In this document: piece by piece, positions 1 to 6,801 of the stretch
How positions within the stretch are numbered: the first letter of the stretch is position 1
Layout: every line of letters begins with the position of its first letter
DNA from: Paludibacter propionicigenes WB4
GTDB taxonomy: Bacteria; Bacteroidota; Bacteroidia; Bacteroidales; Paludibacteraceae
Reading direction: 5' to 3'
NCBI RefSeq assembly: GCF_000183135.1
Contig: NC_014734.1
Location: 2,666,001 to 2,730,000, forward strand
Length of the DNA: 64,000 bases
Position numbers and translations under genes: made by a program
Notes under the pieces: generated by a model
What the model was told of the DNA's origin: nothing
What the model saw: only the letters and a program-made list of their open reading frames with translations
The model's database searches: none

Positions 1-571
1 GTCGTCCGGTTTTATTTCGGAAACTATCAAAACATTCTTTCAGGTAAAAGAGCGCTCCAGTATTTTCAGCAAGGCCACCGTAAACGATTTTCAGTTCAGA
101 TTCTTTCTAAACATATTTTCTTTAGGAGTATTAAGTTTGTATGTCTACCTGATTTTGTTTAAACCGGGCGATCACTTTGTTTTCAGAGAATATTGTATTT
201 TCTATGCGCTTACTGCTTTATTCTTGTTTCTTAAGTCTATTTTGTTCAACTTTTTAGGGTATGTTTTCCTGACTCCTGTGAGTTTGAAAATGGCAAAAGA
301 GAGTTATTTTAATGTGATTTCGTTTCTGGGGATAGTTTTGTATCCATTACTCATAATGCAAATTTACATTCACAATAACGCATATATAATACAATCTGTT
401 AGTTTGGCAATGTGCATTATTGCATGTATTCTAGTCATAATTAAACTATTTCAAATTTTTTCCCATAAAACAGTAGCTTCTTTTTATATATTGTTGTATC
501 TTTGCACCCTTGAATTTTTACCCCTGCTAGGATTATTTCAGGTGTATAATTTGATTTTATTGAGTGTTTAA
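1..571 (+). CDS. DUF4271 family membrane protein, 3' part (5' end outside window)
   Basis: The reading frame is open from the first base and ends with TAA at 569-571, so only the C-terminal ~189 residues are present. A TTG at 137 could pass for a start, but the coding sequence continues upstream of it without a stop. The visible part is strongly hydrophobic with about five predicted membrane segments and ends in a cluster of Phe/Leu. It lies 18 bp upstream of the HemD-like gene; this order is usual in Bacteroidales, where the DUF4271 protein is an uncharacterised inner-membrane protein. A TATCTTTG promoter-like word at 497-504 lies inside its 3' end and could serve the next gene. Family assignment rests on context and composition. 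Confidence 0.75.
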   Translation, partial: SSGFISETIKTFFQVKERSSIFSKATVNDFQFRFFLNIFSLGVLSLYVYLILFKPGDHFVFREYCIFYALTALFLFLKSILFNFLGYVFLTPVSLKMAKESYFNVISFLGIVLYPLLIMQIYIHNNAYIIQSVSLAMCIIACILVIIKLFQIFSHKTVASFYILLYLCTLEFLPLLGLFQVYNLILLSV

Positions 572-589
572 AATTTAAACTTTAGTGTT

Positions 590-1348
590 TTGAAAATCAA
601 GAGGATACTTGTGTCGCAACCACGGCCGACAACCGAAAAATCACCCTATTTTGACATTAGCGAGAAATATAGTGTCAAGATTGATTTTCGTCCATTCATA
701 AAGGTTGAGCCTATTTTAGCAAAAGAGTTCAGAACTCAACGCATAACTATTTTAGATTATACTGCTATTATCTTTAATGCTCGTCATGGTATTGATCATT
801 TCTTCAGATTGTGCGAAGAGATGCGTATCACTATACCCGAAACCATGAAGTATTTCTGTGTTTCCGAGTCGGTAGCATTGTATTTACAGCGCTATATACA
901 TTATCGTAAGCGCAAGGTTTTTTATGGAGCTACCGGAAAACTGGCCGAGTTGGTGACCATTATGAACAAACACACCGATGAGAAATATTTACTTATTACC
1001 TCGGATGTGCAAAATGAAGATACTATCGCTACGCTGGAAAAATTAAAAGTTACTTATGCCAAAGCGGTAATGTACAAAACAGTAAGTAATGACTTTGGTC
1101 CGGATGAAGAATTTAACTACGATATGTTATTGTTCTTTAGCCCGATTGGAATTGCTTCACTTCTGAAAAACTTCCCGAATTTTGAACAAGGAGAAATTCA
1201 GATAGGATGCTTTGGTGCTACCACTGCTCAAGCGGTACGCGATGCCGGACTACGCCTTGATATTGAAGTTCCGCTTCCGGGTGTGCCTTCAATGACTATG
1301 GCACTGGATAACTTTTTGAAAGAGAATAATAAGAAAACACGAAAATAA
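590..1348 (+). CDS. Uroporphyrinogen-III synthase family protein (HemD-like)
   Basis: This 252-residue protein begins at a TTG; the start is supported because the family N-terminus MKIKRILVSQP follows directly and there is no in-frame ATG nearby. Motifs such as EKSPYFDI near residue 17 and the late FFSPIGIASL segment (about 180) match the Bacteroidetes HemD-like family, a two-lobed fold in which the S/T-P-x-G stretch lies at the lobe interface. HemD closes hydroxymethylbilane to uroporphyrinogen III in tetrapyrrole synthesis. Bacteroidales often lack much of the haem pathway, so the reaction may not be the real job here, and the catalytic assignment is inference. It is followed by a strong terminator at 1369-1420. 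Confidence 0.85.
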   Translation: MKIKRILVSQPRPTTEKSPYFDISEKYSVKIDFRPFIKVEPILAKEFRTQRITILDYTAIIFNARHGIDHFFRLCEEMRITIPETMKYFCVSESVALYLQRYIHYRKRKVFYGATGKLAELVTIMNKHTDEKYLLITSDVQNEDTIATLEKLKVTYAKAVMYKTVSNDFGPDEEFNYDMLLFFSPIGIASLLKNFPNFEQGEIQIGCFGATTAQAVRDAGLRLDIEVPLPGVPSMTMALDNFLKENNKKTRK

Positions 1349-1368
1349 TTCGTTTCGAACGATTTTTA

Positions 1369-1420
1369 CTATCCCAAAAGTATCGAAGAATTTCCGTACT
1401 TTTGGGATAGTTTATTTTTT
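1369..1420 (+). terminator. Intrinsic terminator after the HemD-like gene
   Basis: A perfect 13-bp inverted repeat (arms 1369-1381 and 1398-1410, CTATCCCAAAAGT and its complement) with a 16-nt loop is followed by TTTATTTTTT. The T-run ends only four bases before the rnpA ATG. The right arm also contains TACTTTTG (1397-1404), a match to the Bacteroidetes -7 promoter element, so termination and rnpA initiation may overlap. Confidence 0.9.
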
Positions 1421-1424
1421 GACC

Positions 1425-1859
1425 ATGAACCACCCAAACTCATTTGCAAAAGCGGAACATTTATGCGGTGATAAGCGCATTACTAAACTGTTTACCCGGG
1501 GCGATGCTTTTATTGCTTATCCGCTGCGTGTGGTTTATCTTATTGAGTCCCGGAATGATGTGGCAGCTGCCAGCATCATGGTGAGTGTGCCGAAGAAGCG
1601 TTTCAAAAGAGCGGTGAAAAGAAACCGACTGAAACGCCTGATGCGCGAGAGTTACCGACTGAACAAACAGGAACTGATAGAAGCCCTTGATGACAAACAG
1701 TTGCAAATACACGTGGCTTTCAATTATGTCTCTGACGATGTGCTTGATTTTGAGGCGGTAGAGAAAAAAATGAAAATCGCGCTGGAACGACTCAAAGAGA
1801 AAGTCATAAACAAAGATGCTGTTTCGTTGGCTGTTACTCCTGAAGCTCCGAACTTATAA
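1425..1859 (+). CDS. rnpA: Ribonuclease P protein component
   Basis: RnpA is the protein subunit that helps the catalytic RNA trim the 5' leader of tRNA precursors. The conserved RNR signature is visible at about residues 60-75 (FKRAVKRNRLKRLMRE), preceded by VSVPKK. The ATG at 1425 is preferred over the in-frame TTG at 1419, which lies in the terminator T-run. The 144-residue length is slightly longer than the usual ~120 because of a C-terminal tail. yidD follows after 12 bp, the usual arrangement; rpmH is not adjacent. Confidence 0.95.
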   Translation: MNHPNSFAKAEHLCGDKRITKLFTRGDAFIAYPLRVVYLIESRNDVAAASIMVSVPKKRFKRAVKRNRLKRLMRESYRLNKQELIEALDDKQLQIHVAFNYVSDDVLDFEAVEKKMKIALERLKEKVINKDAVSLAVTPEAPNL

Positions 1860-1871
1860 GCTATAAATAAT

Positions 1872-2093
1872 ATGAAAAAGATATTACACTTTATAGTGCT
1901 CCTTCCGGTGTATTTTTACAAGTACAGCATTTCGCCGCTTTTTCCGGCACGCTGCCGGTACACACCCACCTGCTCGCAATACACCATAGAAGCGGTGAAC
2001 AAACACGGGATTTTTAAAGGTAGCTGGCTCGCCATAAAACGCATTAGCAGCTGTCATCCTTGGGGTGGCAGTGGATATGATCCGGTGCCCTGA
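1872..2093 (+). CDS. yidD: Membrane protein insertion efficiency factor YidD
   Basis: This small 73-residue protein assists YidC-dependent membrane protein insertion. The family hallmark [15 protein letters not shown] (about residues 28-42) and the C-terminal [13 protein letters not shown] are both present, with a short amphipathic/hydrophobic N-terminus. It is 12 bp downstream of rnpA and presumably co-transcribed with it. Length is normal for the family. Confidence 0.95.
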   Translation: MKKILHFIVLLPVYFYKYSISPLFPARCRYTPTCSQYTIEAVNKHGIFKGSWLAIKRISSCHPWGGSGYDPVP

Positions 2094-2145
2094 ACGGTGG
2101 GCGTATGCTGATTCGATTCCATTAATAAAATGATGAATTAACCGG

Positions 2146-2175
2146 TTGTTGCCCAAAAGAAATATTGTATCTTTG
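2146..2175 (+). promoter_or_regulatory. Bacteroidetes-type promoter of lpxK-punA
   Basis: TTG at 2146-2148 and TATCTTTG at 2168-2175 are 19 bp apart, matching the Bacteroidetes sigma-ABfr TTTG / TAnnTTTG pattern. Transcription would start near 2182, about 30 nt before the lpxK TTG start codon. Confidence 0.7.
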
Positions 2176-2210
2176 TCATCCCCTTCATTTTTTCTGAAAA
2201 TTATCGCTAC

Positions 2211-3299
2211 TTGAAGACGCAAGTAAAACATAGTATCTTTTTACCTTTTTCACTACTTTACGGGATAGTGACAGGCATTCGTAACTGGTTGTTCAATAGC
2301 GATATTCTCAAATCCACATCGTTCGATATTCCTGTTATTTCCGTTGGAAATCTGGCGGTAGGCGGAACGGGCAAGACTCCGCACACCGAGTTTATTCTGT
2401 CGTTTCTGCAAACGGAATGGAAATCGGCGGTATTGAGCCGTGGATACAAGCGCCGGACAAAAGGCTTTTATCTGGCCGATGAAAATTCCAGCAGTCTGAC
2501 TCTGGGGGATGAACCGTTTCAAATACATCAGAAGTTTCCGGGAGTGACAGTTGCCGTTGATGAGAAAAGAGTACACGGGGTAGGAGAGTTATTGAAGCAG
2601 GTTCCTGACCTACAACTGGTGTTGCTCGACGATGCTTTTCAGCACAGGTACATACAGCCCGGATTATCCATTTTGCTAACAGATTATTCCAATATCTACA
2701 GGCATGACAGCTTGTTGCCCTACGGCCGATTGCGTGAAGCCAAGCATGGAAGCAAGAGAGCGAACATAATAGTGGTGACTAAATGCCCGCCGGACCTGAC
2801 ACCTATAGATATGCGGCTGACCGAGATGGAGCTAAAGCCTGAAACCAATCAGGAAGTATTTTTCTCATGCTTTGTTTACGACGAAATGGTGCCTGTATTT
2901 CCTGCAGCGCAGCCTGAAAACTGGACTTTTCAGAAAATTGCCGACAGCGGAGCAGGCGCTTTGCTTGTGGCCGGAATAGTTTCGCCTGAACCTATTGTGG
3001 AGCAGTTGAGCATTTATACAAAAACGATTGAGACGCTTTTCTTTGCCGATCATCATGCGTTTACAACGAAAGATTTTAATCAGATACAGTCAGCATTTGA
3101 ATCGATAAAAGCCGATGAAAAAATTATGCTGGTCACCGAAAAGGATGCGGCCCGCCTGATTTCTAATCCTAATTTCCCCGAGGCGCTTAAATCCCGGGTA
3201 TTTGCTTTGCCTATTCGGGTGCAGATATTACACAATCAAGAATCATTATTTATTCAAAAAATTAAAAGTTATGTTGCAGAAAATTCAAGAAACCGCTGA
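2211..3299 (+). CDS. lpxK: Tetraacyldisaccharide 4'-kinase LpxK
   Basis: LpxK phosphorylates the 4' position of the tetraacyldisaccharide precursor to make lipid IVA in the lipid A pathway, at the inner membrane. The Walker A motif (residues 46-58, GNLAVGGTGKTPH) and the family block SRGYKRRTKGF (about 75-85) are visible, with a hydrophobic N-terminal anchor. The start is TTG at 2211, supported by the family N-terminus and the promoter just upstream. The last 29 bp overlap punA, suggesting translational coupling although the functions are unrelated. Length of 362 residues is normal. Confidence 0.95.
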   Translation: MKTQVKHSIFLPFSLLYGIVTGIRNWLFNSDILKSTSFDIPVISVGNLAVGGTGKTPHTEFILSFLQTEWKSAVLSRGYKRRTKGFYLADENSSSLTLGDEPFQIHQKFPGVTVAVDEKRVHGVGELLKQVPDLQLVLLDDAFQHRYIQPGLSILLTDYSNIYRHDSLLPYGRLREAKHGSKRANIIVVTKCPPDLTPIDMRLTEMELKPETNQEVFFSCFVYDEMVPVFPAAQPENWTFQKIADSGAGALLVAGIVSPEPIVEQLSIYTKTIETLFFADHHAFTTKDFNQIQSAFESIKADEKIMLVTEKDAARLISNPNFPEALKSRVFALPIRVQILHNQESLFIQKIKSYVAENSRNR

Positions 3300-4083
3300 T
3301 TTTCTACGTTCTAAAATTCCTTCTAATCCTAAAACCGGAATTATTCTGGGCACAGGTTTAGGGAATCTGGTGACACAAATTACCGATAAAACTGAAATTC
3401 CATACGAAACTATACCTAATTTTCCTGTCTCGACCGTAGAAGGCCACAGCGGAAAACTTATTGTGGGCAAGCTTGGCGATGTGGAAGTACTGGCTATGCA
3501 GGGTCGTTTCCATTATTATGAAGGCTATGATATGAAAGCCGTTACTTTCCCTGTGCGGGTAATGAAAGCCCTGGGTATCGAAACGCTTTTGGTATCCAAC
3601 GCTTCGGGTGGTGTGAATCCCGACTTCGAAATCGGTGATTTGATGATTATAACCGATCATATCAACCTGTTTCCGGAACATCCGCTTCGCGGAAAGAATT
3701 TCCCGGAACTGGGTACCCGTTTCCCCGATATGAGCGAAGCTTACTCCAAAGAATTGATAGCTAAAGCCAAACAAATAGCGGCTAAAAACAATATAAAAGT
3801 GGTAGAAGGTGTGTATGTAGGTACCACCGGACCAACGTTCGAAACGCCTGCCGAATACCGTTATTTCCGCACCATTGGAGCTGATGCTGTAGGGATGAGT
3901 ACCGTGCCCGAAGTGATAGTGGCCAACCATGCCGGCATGCGCTGTTTCGGAATTTCGATCGTTACCGACTTGGGTGTTCCCGGAAAGATAGTGGAAGTAA
4001 GCCACGAGGAAGTGCAGGAAATAGGTAATTCCGTGCAGCCGCTTATGACGCTTATCATGAAAGAGCTGATACATCAGGCATAA
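3271..4083 (+). CDS. punA: Purine nucleoside phosphorylase (trimeric PNP family)
   Basis: The enzyme cleaves purine nucleosides with phosphate to base and ribose-1-phosphate in salvage. Family motifs seen: GTGLG phosphate loop (27-31), GRFHYYEG (78-85), GPTFETPAEYR (187-197) and a typical 270-residue length. The ATG at 3271 is chosen over upstream in-frame codons because the PNP N-terminus starts there; it overlaps the end of lpxK. At the position of the base-binding Asn of mammalian PNP (ITN) this protein has Asp (VTD, residue 233), which could alter base preference. A hairpin terminator follows at 4143. Confidence 0.93.
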   Translation: MLQKIQETADFLRSKIPSNPKTGIILGTGLGNLVTQITDKTEIPYETIPNFPVSTVEGHSGKLIVGKLGDVEVLAMQGRFHYYEGYDMKAVTFPVRVMKALGIETLLVSNASGGVNPDFEIGDLMIITDHINLFPEHPLRGKNFPELGTRFPDMSEAYSKELIAKAKQIAAKNNIKVVEGVYVGTTGPTFETPAEYRYFRTIGADAVGMSTVPEVIVANHAGMRCFGISIVTDLGVPGKIVEVSHEEVQEIGNSVQPLMTLIMKELIHQA

Positions 4084-4142
4084 ACAGTTTTGCCCGATAT
4101 TGCACCTTATCAGAAGGTGAGAGTCGGCTATTCTCAATACAT

Positions 4143-4172
4143 AAAGGAGTTGCATTTAGCAATTCCTTTTTT
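4143..4172 (+). terminator. Terminator after punA
   Basis: AAAGGAGTTGC (4143-4153), a 5-nt loop and GCAATTCC followed by six T residues form a hairpin with one G-U pair, about 60 bp after the punA stop. Confidence 0.8.
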
Positions 4173-4200
4173 GTTTATCAATAAAAATCTCATATCTTTG
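4170..4200 (+). promoter_or_regulatory. Bacteroidetes-type promoter of the queuosine transporter gene
   Basis: TTTG at 4170-4173 and TATCTTTG at 4193-4200 are 19 bp apart, an excellent match to the Bacteroidetes consensus. The expected start near 4207 leaves a leader of only ~34 nt, too short for a preQ1 riboswitch. The TTTG overlaps the end of the punA terminator T-run. Confidence 0.75.
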
Positions 4201-4240
4201 CAGGCAATAATTTATAACCGACTACTTGAAAACCAGCCCA

Positions 4241-4921
4241 ATGAAAAAACAAGTTTCTGTTGCCTTTATGTGGTTCGGACTGATGTTTACAGTCTGCCTG
4301 CTTATCGCTAATATCGTAGGTCAAAAACTTATTGCCGTGGGCGGATTCGAAATCACCGCCGGACTGCTTATCTTCCCCATTACCTACATCATCAACGATT
4401 TAATTGCCGAAGTGTGGGGCTATCGTAAAATGCGCCTTATTATCTGGAATGGTTTTCTGATGAATTTTCTGGCGGCTATCGTTTTCAGGCTGAGTATCTG
4501 GGCGCCGGCTTCGCCGCATTTCTATTATCAGAAGTCATTTGCGCTGGTTCTTCAAAGCTCCGAACGCATGGTGGTGGCCAGTTTTATCGCCTTTCTTTTC
4601 GGATCGTTTCTGAATGCTTACGTGATGAGTAAAATGAAGATATGGCAGCATGGACGGCATTTTTCTATCCGTGCCGTAGCTTCTACCATTGTGGGCGAAG
4701 GAGCCGATTCACTGGTGTTTTTCACCATTGCCTTCTCGGGTGTTATGGGACATCGCGCATTGCTGATGCTTATTCTTACACAGACAGCCCTGAAAACCGG
4801 GTACGAAATTATAGCCCTCCCGCTGACCAACTTCGTGATAAAGAAAGTGAAGAAAACGGAGCAAACCGATGTGTTCGATACGGATATTTCCTACAATCCG
4901 TTTAAAGTGAAAGATATTTGA
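4241..4921 (+). CDS. Queuosine precursor transporter (YhhQ / VUT family)
   Basis: A 227-residue integral membrane protein with about six hydrophobic segments. Family motifs include the N-terminal FTVCLLIANIVGQKL (about 11-25), the polar FPITYIINDLIAEVWGYR stretch (about 42-59) and VGEGADSLVFFTIAF around residue 155. The family imports queuosine precursors for tRNA wobble modification at the inner membrane. ATG 4241 (MKKQ) is preferred to the TTG at 4226, since it lies in a normal position downstream of the promoter at 4193. It stands alone with its own promoter. Confidence 0.9.
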   Translation: MKKQVSVAFMWFGLMFTVCLLIANIVGQKLIAVGGFEITAGLLIFPITYIINDLIAEVWGYRKMRLIIWNGFLMNFLAAIVFRLSIWAPASPHFYYQKSFALVLQSSERMVVASFIAFLFGSFLNAYVMSKMKIWQHGRHFSIRAVASTIVGEGADSLVFFTIAFSGVMGHRALLMLILTQTALKTGYEIIALPLTNFVIKKVKKTEQTDVFDTDISYNPFKVKDI

Positions 4922-5049
4922 AAGGGGTATTTATTTGCTTGTGGAATACTGGTACCTCTTACCGTTATTTGCTAAAAGTTTCAGTTGGGTAGTGGCACTA
5001 ACCAACTCACTATTTTCTTATGTATCGTTTATAAAACGATTGACCACAG

Positions 5050-5072
5050 ACCCCTCGTTACAAACGAGGGGT
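5050..5072. repeat. Short palindromic repeat (REP-like)
   Basis: ACCCCTCGTT (5050-5059), a 3-nt loop and AACGAGGGGT (5063-5072) form a perfect 10-bp hairpin followed by GTAG (overlapping its last bases). It stands in the 420-bp gene-free stretch 4922-5340, just before the composite repeat at 5104. It lacks a T-run, so it is more likely a REP-type element than a terminator. Confidence 0.65.
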
Positions 5073-5103
5073 AGTGAGAAATTCCCTGATAACAAAAATA
5101 TAT

Positions 5104-5259
5104 CGGTGCGCTGCACCTCAGGATTCAACAATTATTCCGTTTCTACAAATAGCTCGGGACGCTGTCCCTTTGAGTAGTACTGTCAAAAGTATTTGGTGCA
5201 GAGCACCAAAATCTTTGTAGAATAAAGTAAGAAAGATACAGAAGAGGTGCAGAGCACCG
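5104..5259 (+). repeat. Composite four-hairpin intergenic repeat, copy A
   Basis: The element contains four mini-hairpins with 5-bp stems and 3-nt loops: GGTGC-GCT-GCACC (5105-5117), GGGAC-GCT-GTCCC (5156-5168), GGTGC-AGA-GCACC (5195-5207) and again GGTGC-AGA-GCACC (5246-5258). The ends form an outer inverted repeat (CGGTGCGCTGCACCTC against GAGGTGCAGAGCACCG) and TTCTACAAA (5141-5149) pairs with TTTGTAGAA (5214-5222). A second copy lies inverted at 23546-23694 with the same block order and diverged spacers. No ORF of note overlaps it. Confidence 0.85.
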
Positions 5260-5340
5260 AGAGATATATTTAGCACGACAGAAGAAATCAACCTTGCTTC
5301 TCAAAATTCTATTTTATATGCAAACCTAAGAGAGCGTGTG

Positions 5341-5598
5341 TTAGGCAGTCGTTTTTTTCTTTTCGATTTTTCGTTTTATAATTATGCTTATCGTAAATAA
5401 TATATTGAATGCAATTATATAAATCCCAATATTTTTCATATACTCAGTTTGACAAGGAGGACAATCATTTGGGTCAATACAAGGTTCACAACAAATAGTG
5501 ATTTTGTCAAAAAAATATCTTGAAATCAGAACAATATTTATTGATATTCCAATTATATAAACAATTCTATGTCCAATAGATTTTAGTATGTTTATCAA
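5341..5598 (-). CDS. Small membrane protein with cysteine-rich loop, unknown
   Basis: I do not recognise this 85-residue protein. It has two hydrophobic segments (about 12-28 and 55-72) separated by a loop holding five cysteines in the pattern CCEPCIDPNDCPPC, and a Lys-rich C-terminus. The paired C-x-x-C-like spacing could bind metal or form disulfides outside the membrane; that is inference. It begins one base after the end of the 209-residue gene upstream, so the two are likely co-transcribed. Composition is AT-rich compared with the core genes. Confidence 0.6.
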   Translation of the reverse strand: MINILKSIGHRIVYIIGISINIVLISRYFFDKITICCEPCIDPNDCPPCQTEYMKNIGIYIIAFNILFTISIIIKRKIEKKKTTA

Positions 5599-5599
5599 T

Positions 5600-6229
5600 T
5601 TATTTCAGTCCGTATTTCAATAAATCTTTTCCAAAACAAGTAGGGTAAGTATCAGAAGACCAAACACTCATTTGTATAGCTAAACCTGCAGAAACTAAAT
5701 CAGATTCTGCAGAAACTTCAGATTCATCATACTCAGTTACTTCTTTTCCTTCTGTCGTATCAATTTTAGGTATTACATTCAGATTTTTCAAGTTGACTTT
5801 CCTGAGACAGTCAGAGAGAGTTAGAAAATATTCCCAGTCGTAGAAGTCATTAATATAAGCTGTAAATAAGTTTGAATATATTTCGACTTTTTGTGCGCTT
5901 TTATAGTCATCAATATATTCAATAAGTGTCTCTGTTATTTTAGTCCGATATTTCTTGTCCGATTTAATCTTATTTCTAAATTTTACCAGCTTTTCTTCGT
6001 CGATAGTATGAGCGTTGTATGTTTGCAAAAATCTTAAGAATTTCTTCATGAAGATTTTATCTCGCAAGTCCATAAATCCCTTATATGTCGATATGATTTC
6101 CCCTAAACCAGGAACTCCATCAAATATTCCAGATTCAATTATTTCAAATATATCTAGTTCGTCAAAATTTACGGTATTCGGAATTTTACCATTTGTCAGA
6201 GCCAGTCCGTAATTCTCTAAATTCTTCAT
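5600..6229 (-). CDS. Hypothetical protein, unknown, partner of the small membrane protein
   Basis: A 209-residue soluble, mostly helical and charged protein with no signal peptide or membrane segment. The N-terminal half (about 38-65) carries a GLGEIISTYKGFMDLRDKIF-like stretch followed by a Lys-rich helical region, a layout seen in a widespread uncharacterised bacterial family; I cannot name a function. It is AT-rich and forms an apparent two-gene unit with the downstream cysteine-loop membrane protein. A degenerate 20-21 bp array lies 160 bp upstream. A phage- or stress-related role is possible but not shown. Confidence 0.65.
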   Translation of the reverse strand: MKNLENYGLALTNGKIPNTVNFDELDIFEIIESGIFDGVPGLGEIISTYKGFMDLRDKIFMKKFLRFLQTYNAHTIDEEKLVKFRNKIKSDKKYRTKITETLIEYIDDYKSAQKVEIYSNLFTAYINDFYDWEYFLTLSDCLRKVNLKNLNVIPKIDTTEGKEVTEYDESEVSAESDLVSAGLAIQMSVWSSDTYPTCFGKDLLKYGLK

Positions 6230-6390
6230 TTTCTTTTTTTTCTAAAATGCCGCCTAACATCTCTGTATGTGCTACATTGTTTTACTTTATGTCAAGTTAT
6301 CTGTTTTCAACCCCAAAGATAAAAACATTATTTTACAATATCAATGAATCTGTTATTTTTTTAATTTACACCGTTTTTGGGACAATCTCT

Positions 6391-6718
6391 AAATTTTCGA
6401 GCGTCGTTCCGAACTTTCGAGCAGCGTTCCGAAAATTTTAGCGACGTTCCGAACTTTCGAGCAGCGTTCCGAAAACTTTAGCGACGTTCCGAACTTTCGA
6501 GCGAGCTTCTCCAACTTTCGAGCGGTCTTCCGGAAATTTTAGCGGCGTTCCGAAAAATCTAGCGGGCATTTCCATCTTTCGAGCAGCGTTCCGGTTTTTT
6601 TAGCGTCGTTCCGAACTTTCGAGCAGGCTTCTCCATCTTTCGAGCGACATTCCGAAAAGTTTAGCCGCGTTCCGAACTTTTGAGCGTCGTTCCGGAAAAT
6701 TTAGCAGGCTTGCGGAAC
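6391..6718. repeat. Degenerate tandem array, 20-21 bp period, about 16 units
   Basis: Units follow the form AACTTTCGAGCAGCGTTCCG, alternating with variants in which TTTCGAGC becomes TTTTAGC. The GAGC/TAGC plus CGTTCCG core recurs 16 times with substitutions concentrated in the two or three bases after GC and at the unit borders. There is no continuous reading frame. It fills the gap between the unknown gene pair and the ABC transporter terminator; 6230-6390 holds nothing recognisable. Compare the arrays at 24705 and 55664, which have the same period but different cores. Confidence 0.85.
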
Positions 6719-6730
6719 CCTACAATGCAA

Positions 6731-6763
6731 AAAAGAGCTTAATCCATCGGATTAAACTCTTTT
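6731..6763 (-). terminator. Terminator of the ABC transporter gene
   Basis: Arms 6731-6745 and 6749-6763 (AAAAGAGCTTAATCC against GGATTAAACTCTTTT, one G-U type mismatch) with a 3-nt loop lie just downstream of the minus-strand ABC gene, followed on that strand by a T-run. Confidence 0.85.
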
Positions 6764-6801
6764 ATATTCTTACTTTCTTACCTCTTACTTTCTTGCTCCT
6801 G

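Noticed and set aside
4201-4240. preQ1 riboswitch before the queuosine transporter
   Set aside because: The leader after the predicted start is about 34 nt and lacks the preQ1 pseudoknot pattern.
6391-6718. CRISPR array
   Set aside because: Units are only 20-21 bp with drifting cores, no uniform 28-36 bp repeats with unique spacers, and no cas genes occur anywhere in the window. The same applies to 24705-25080 and 55664-55916.
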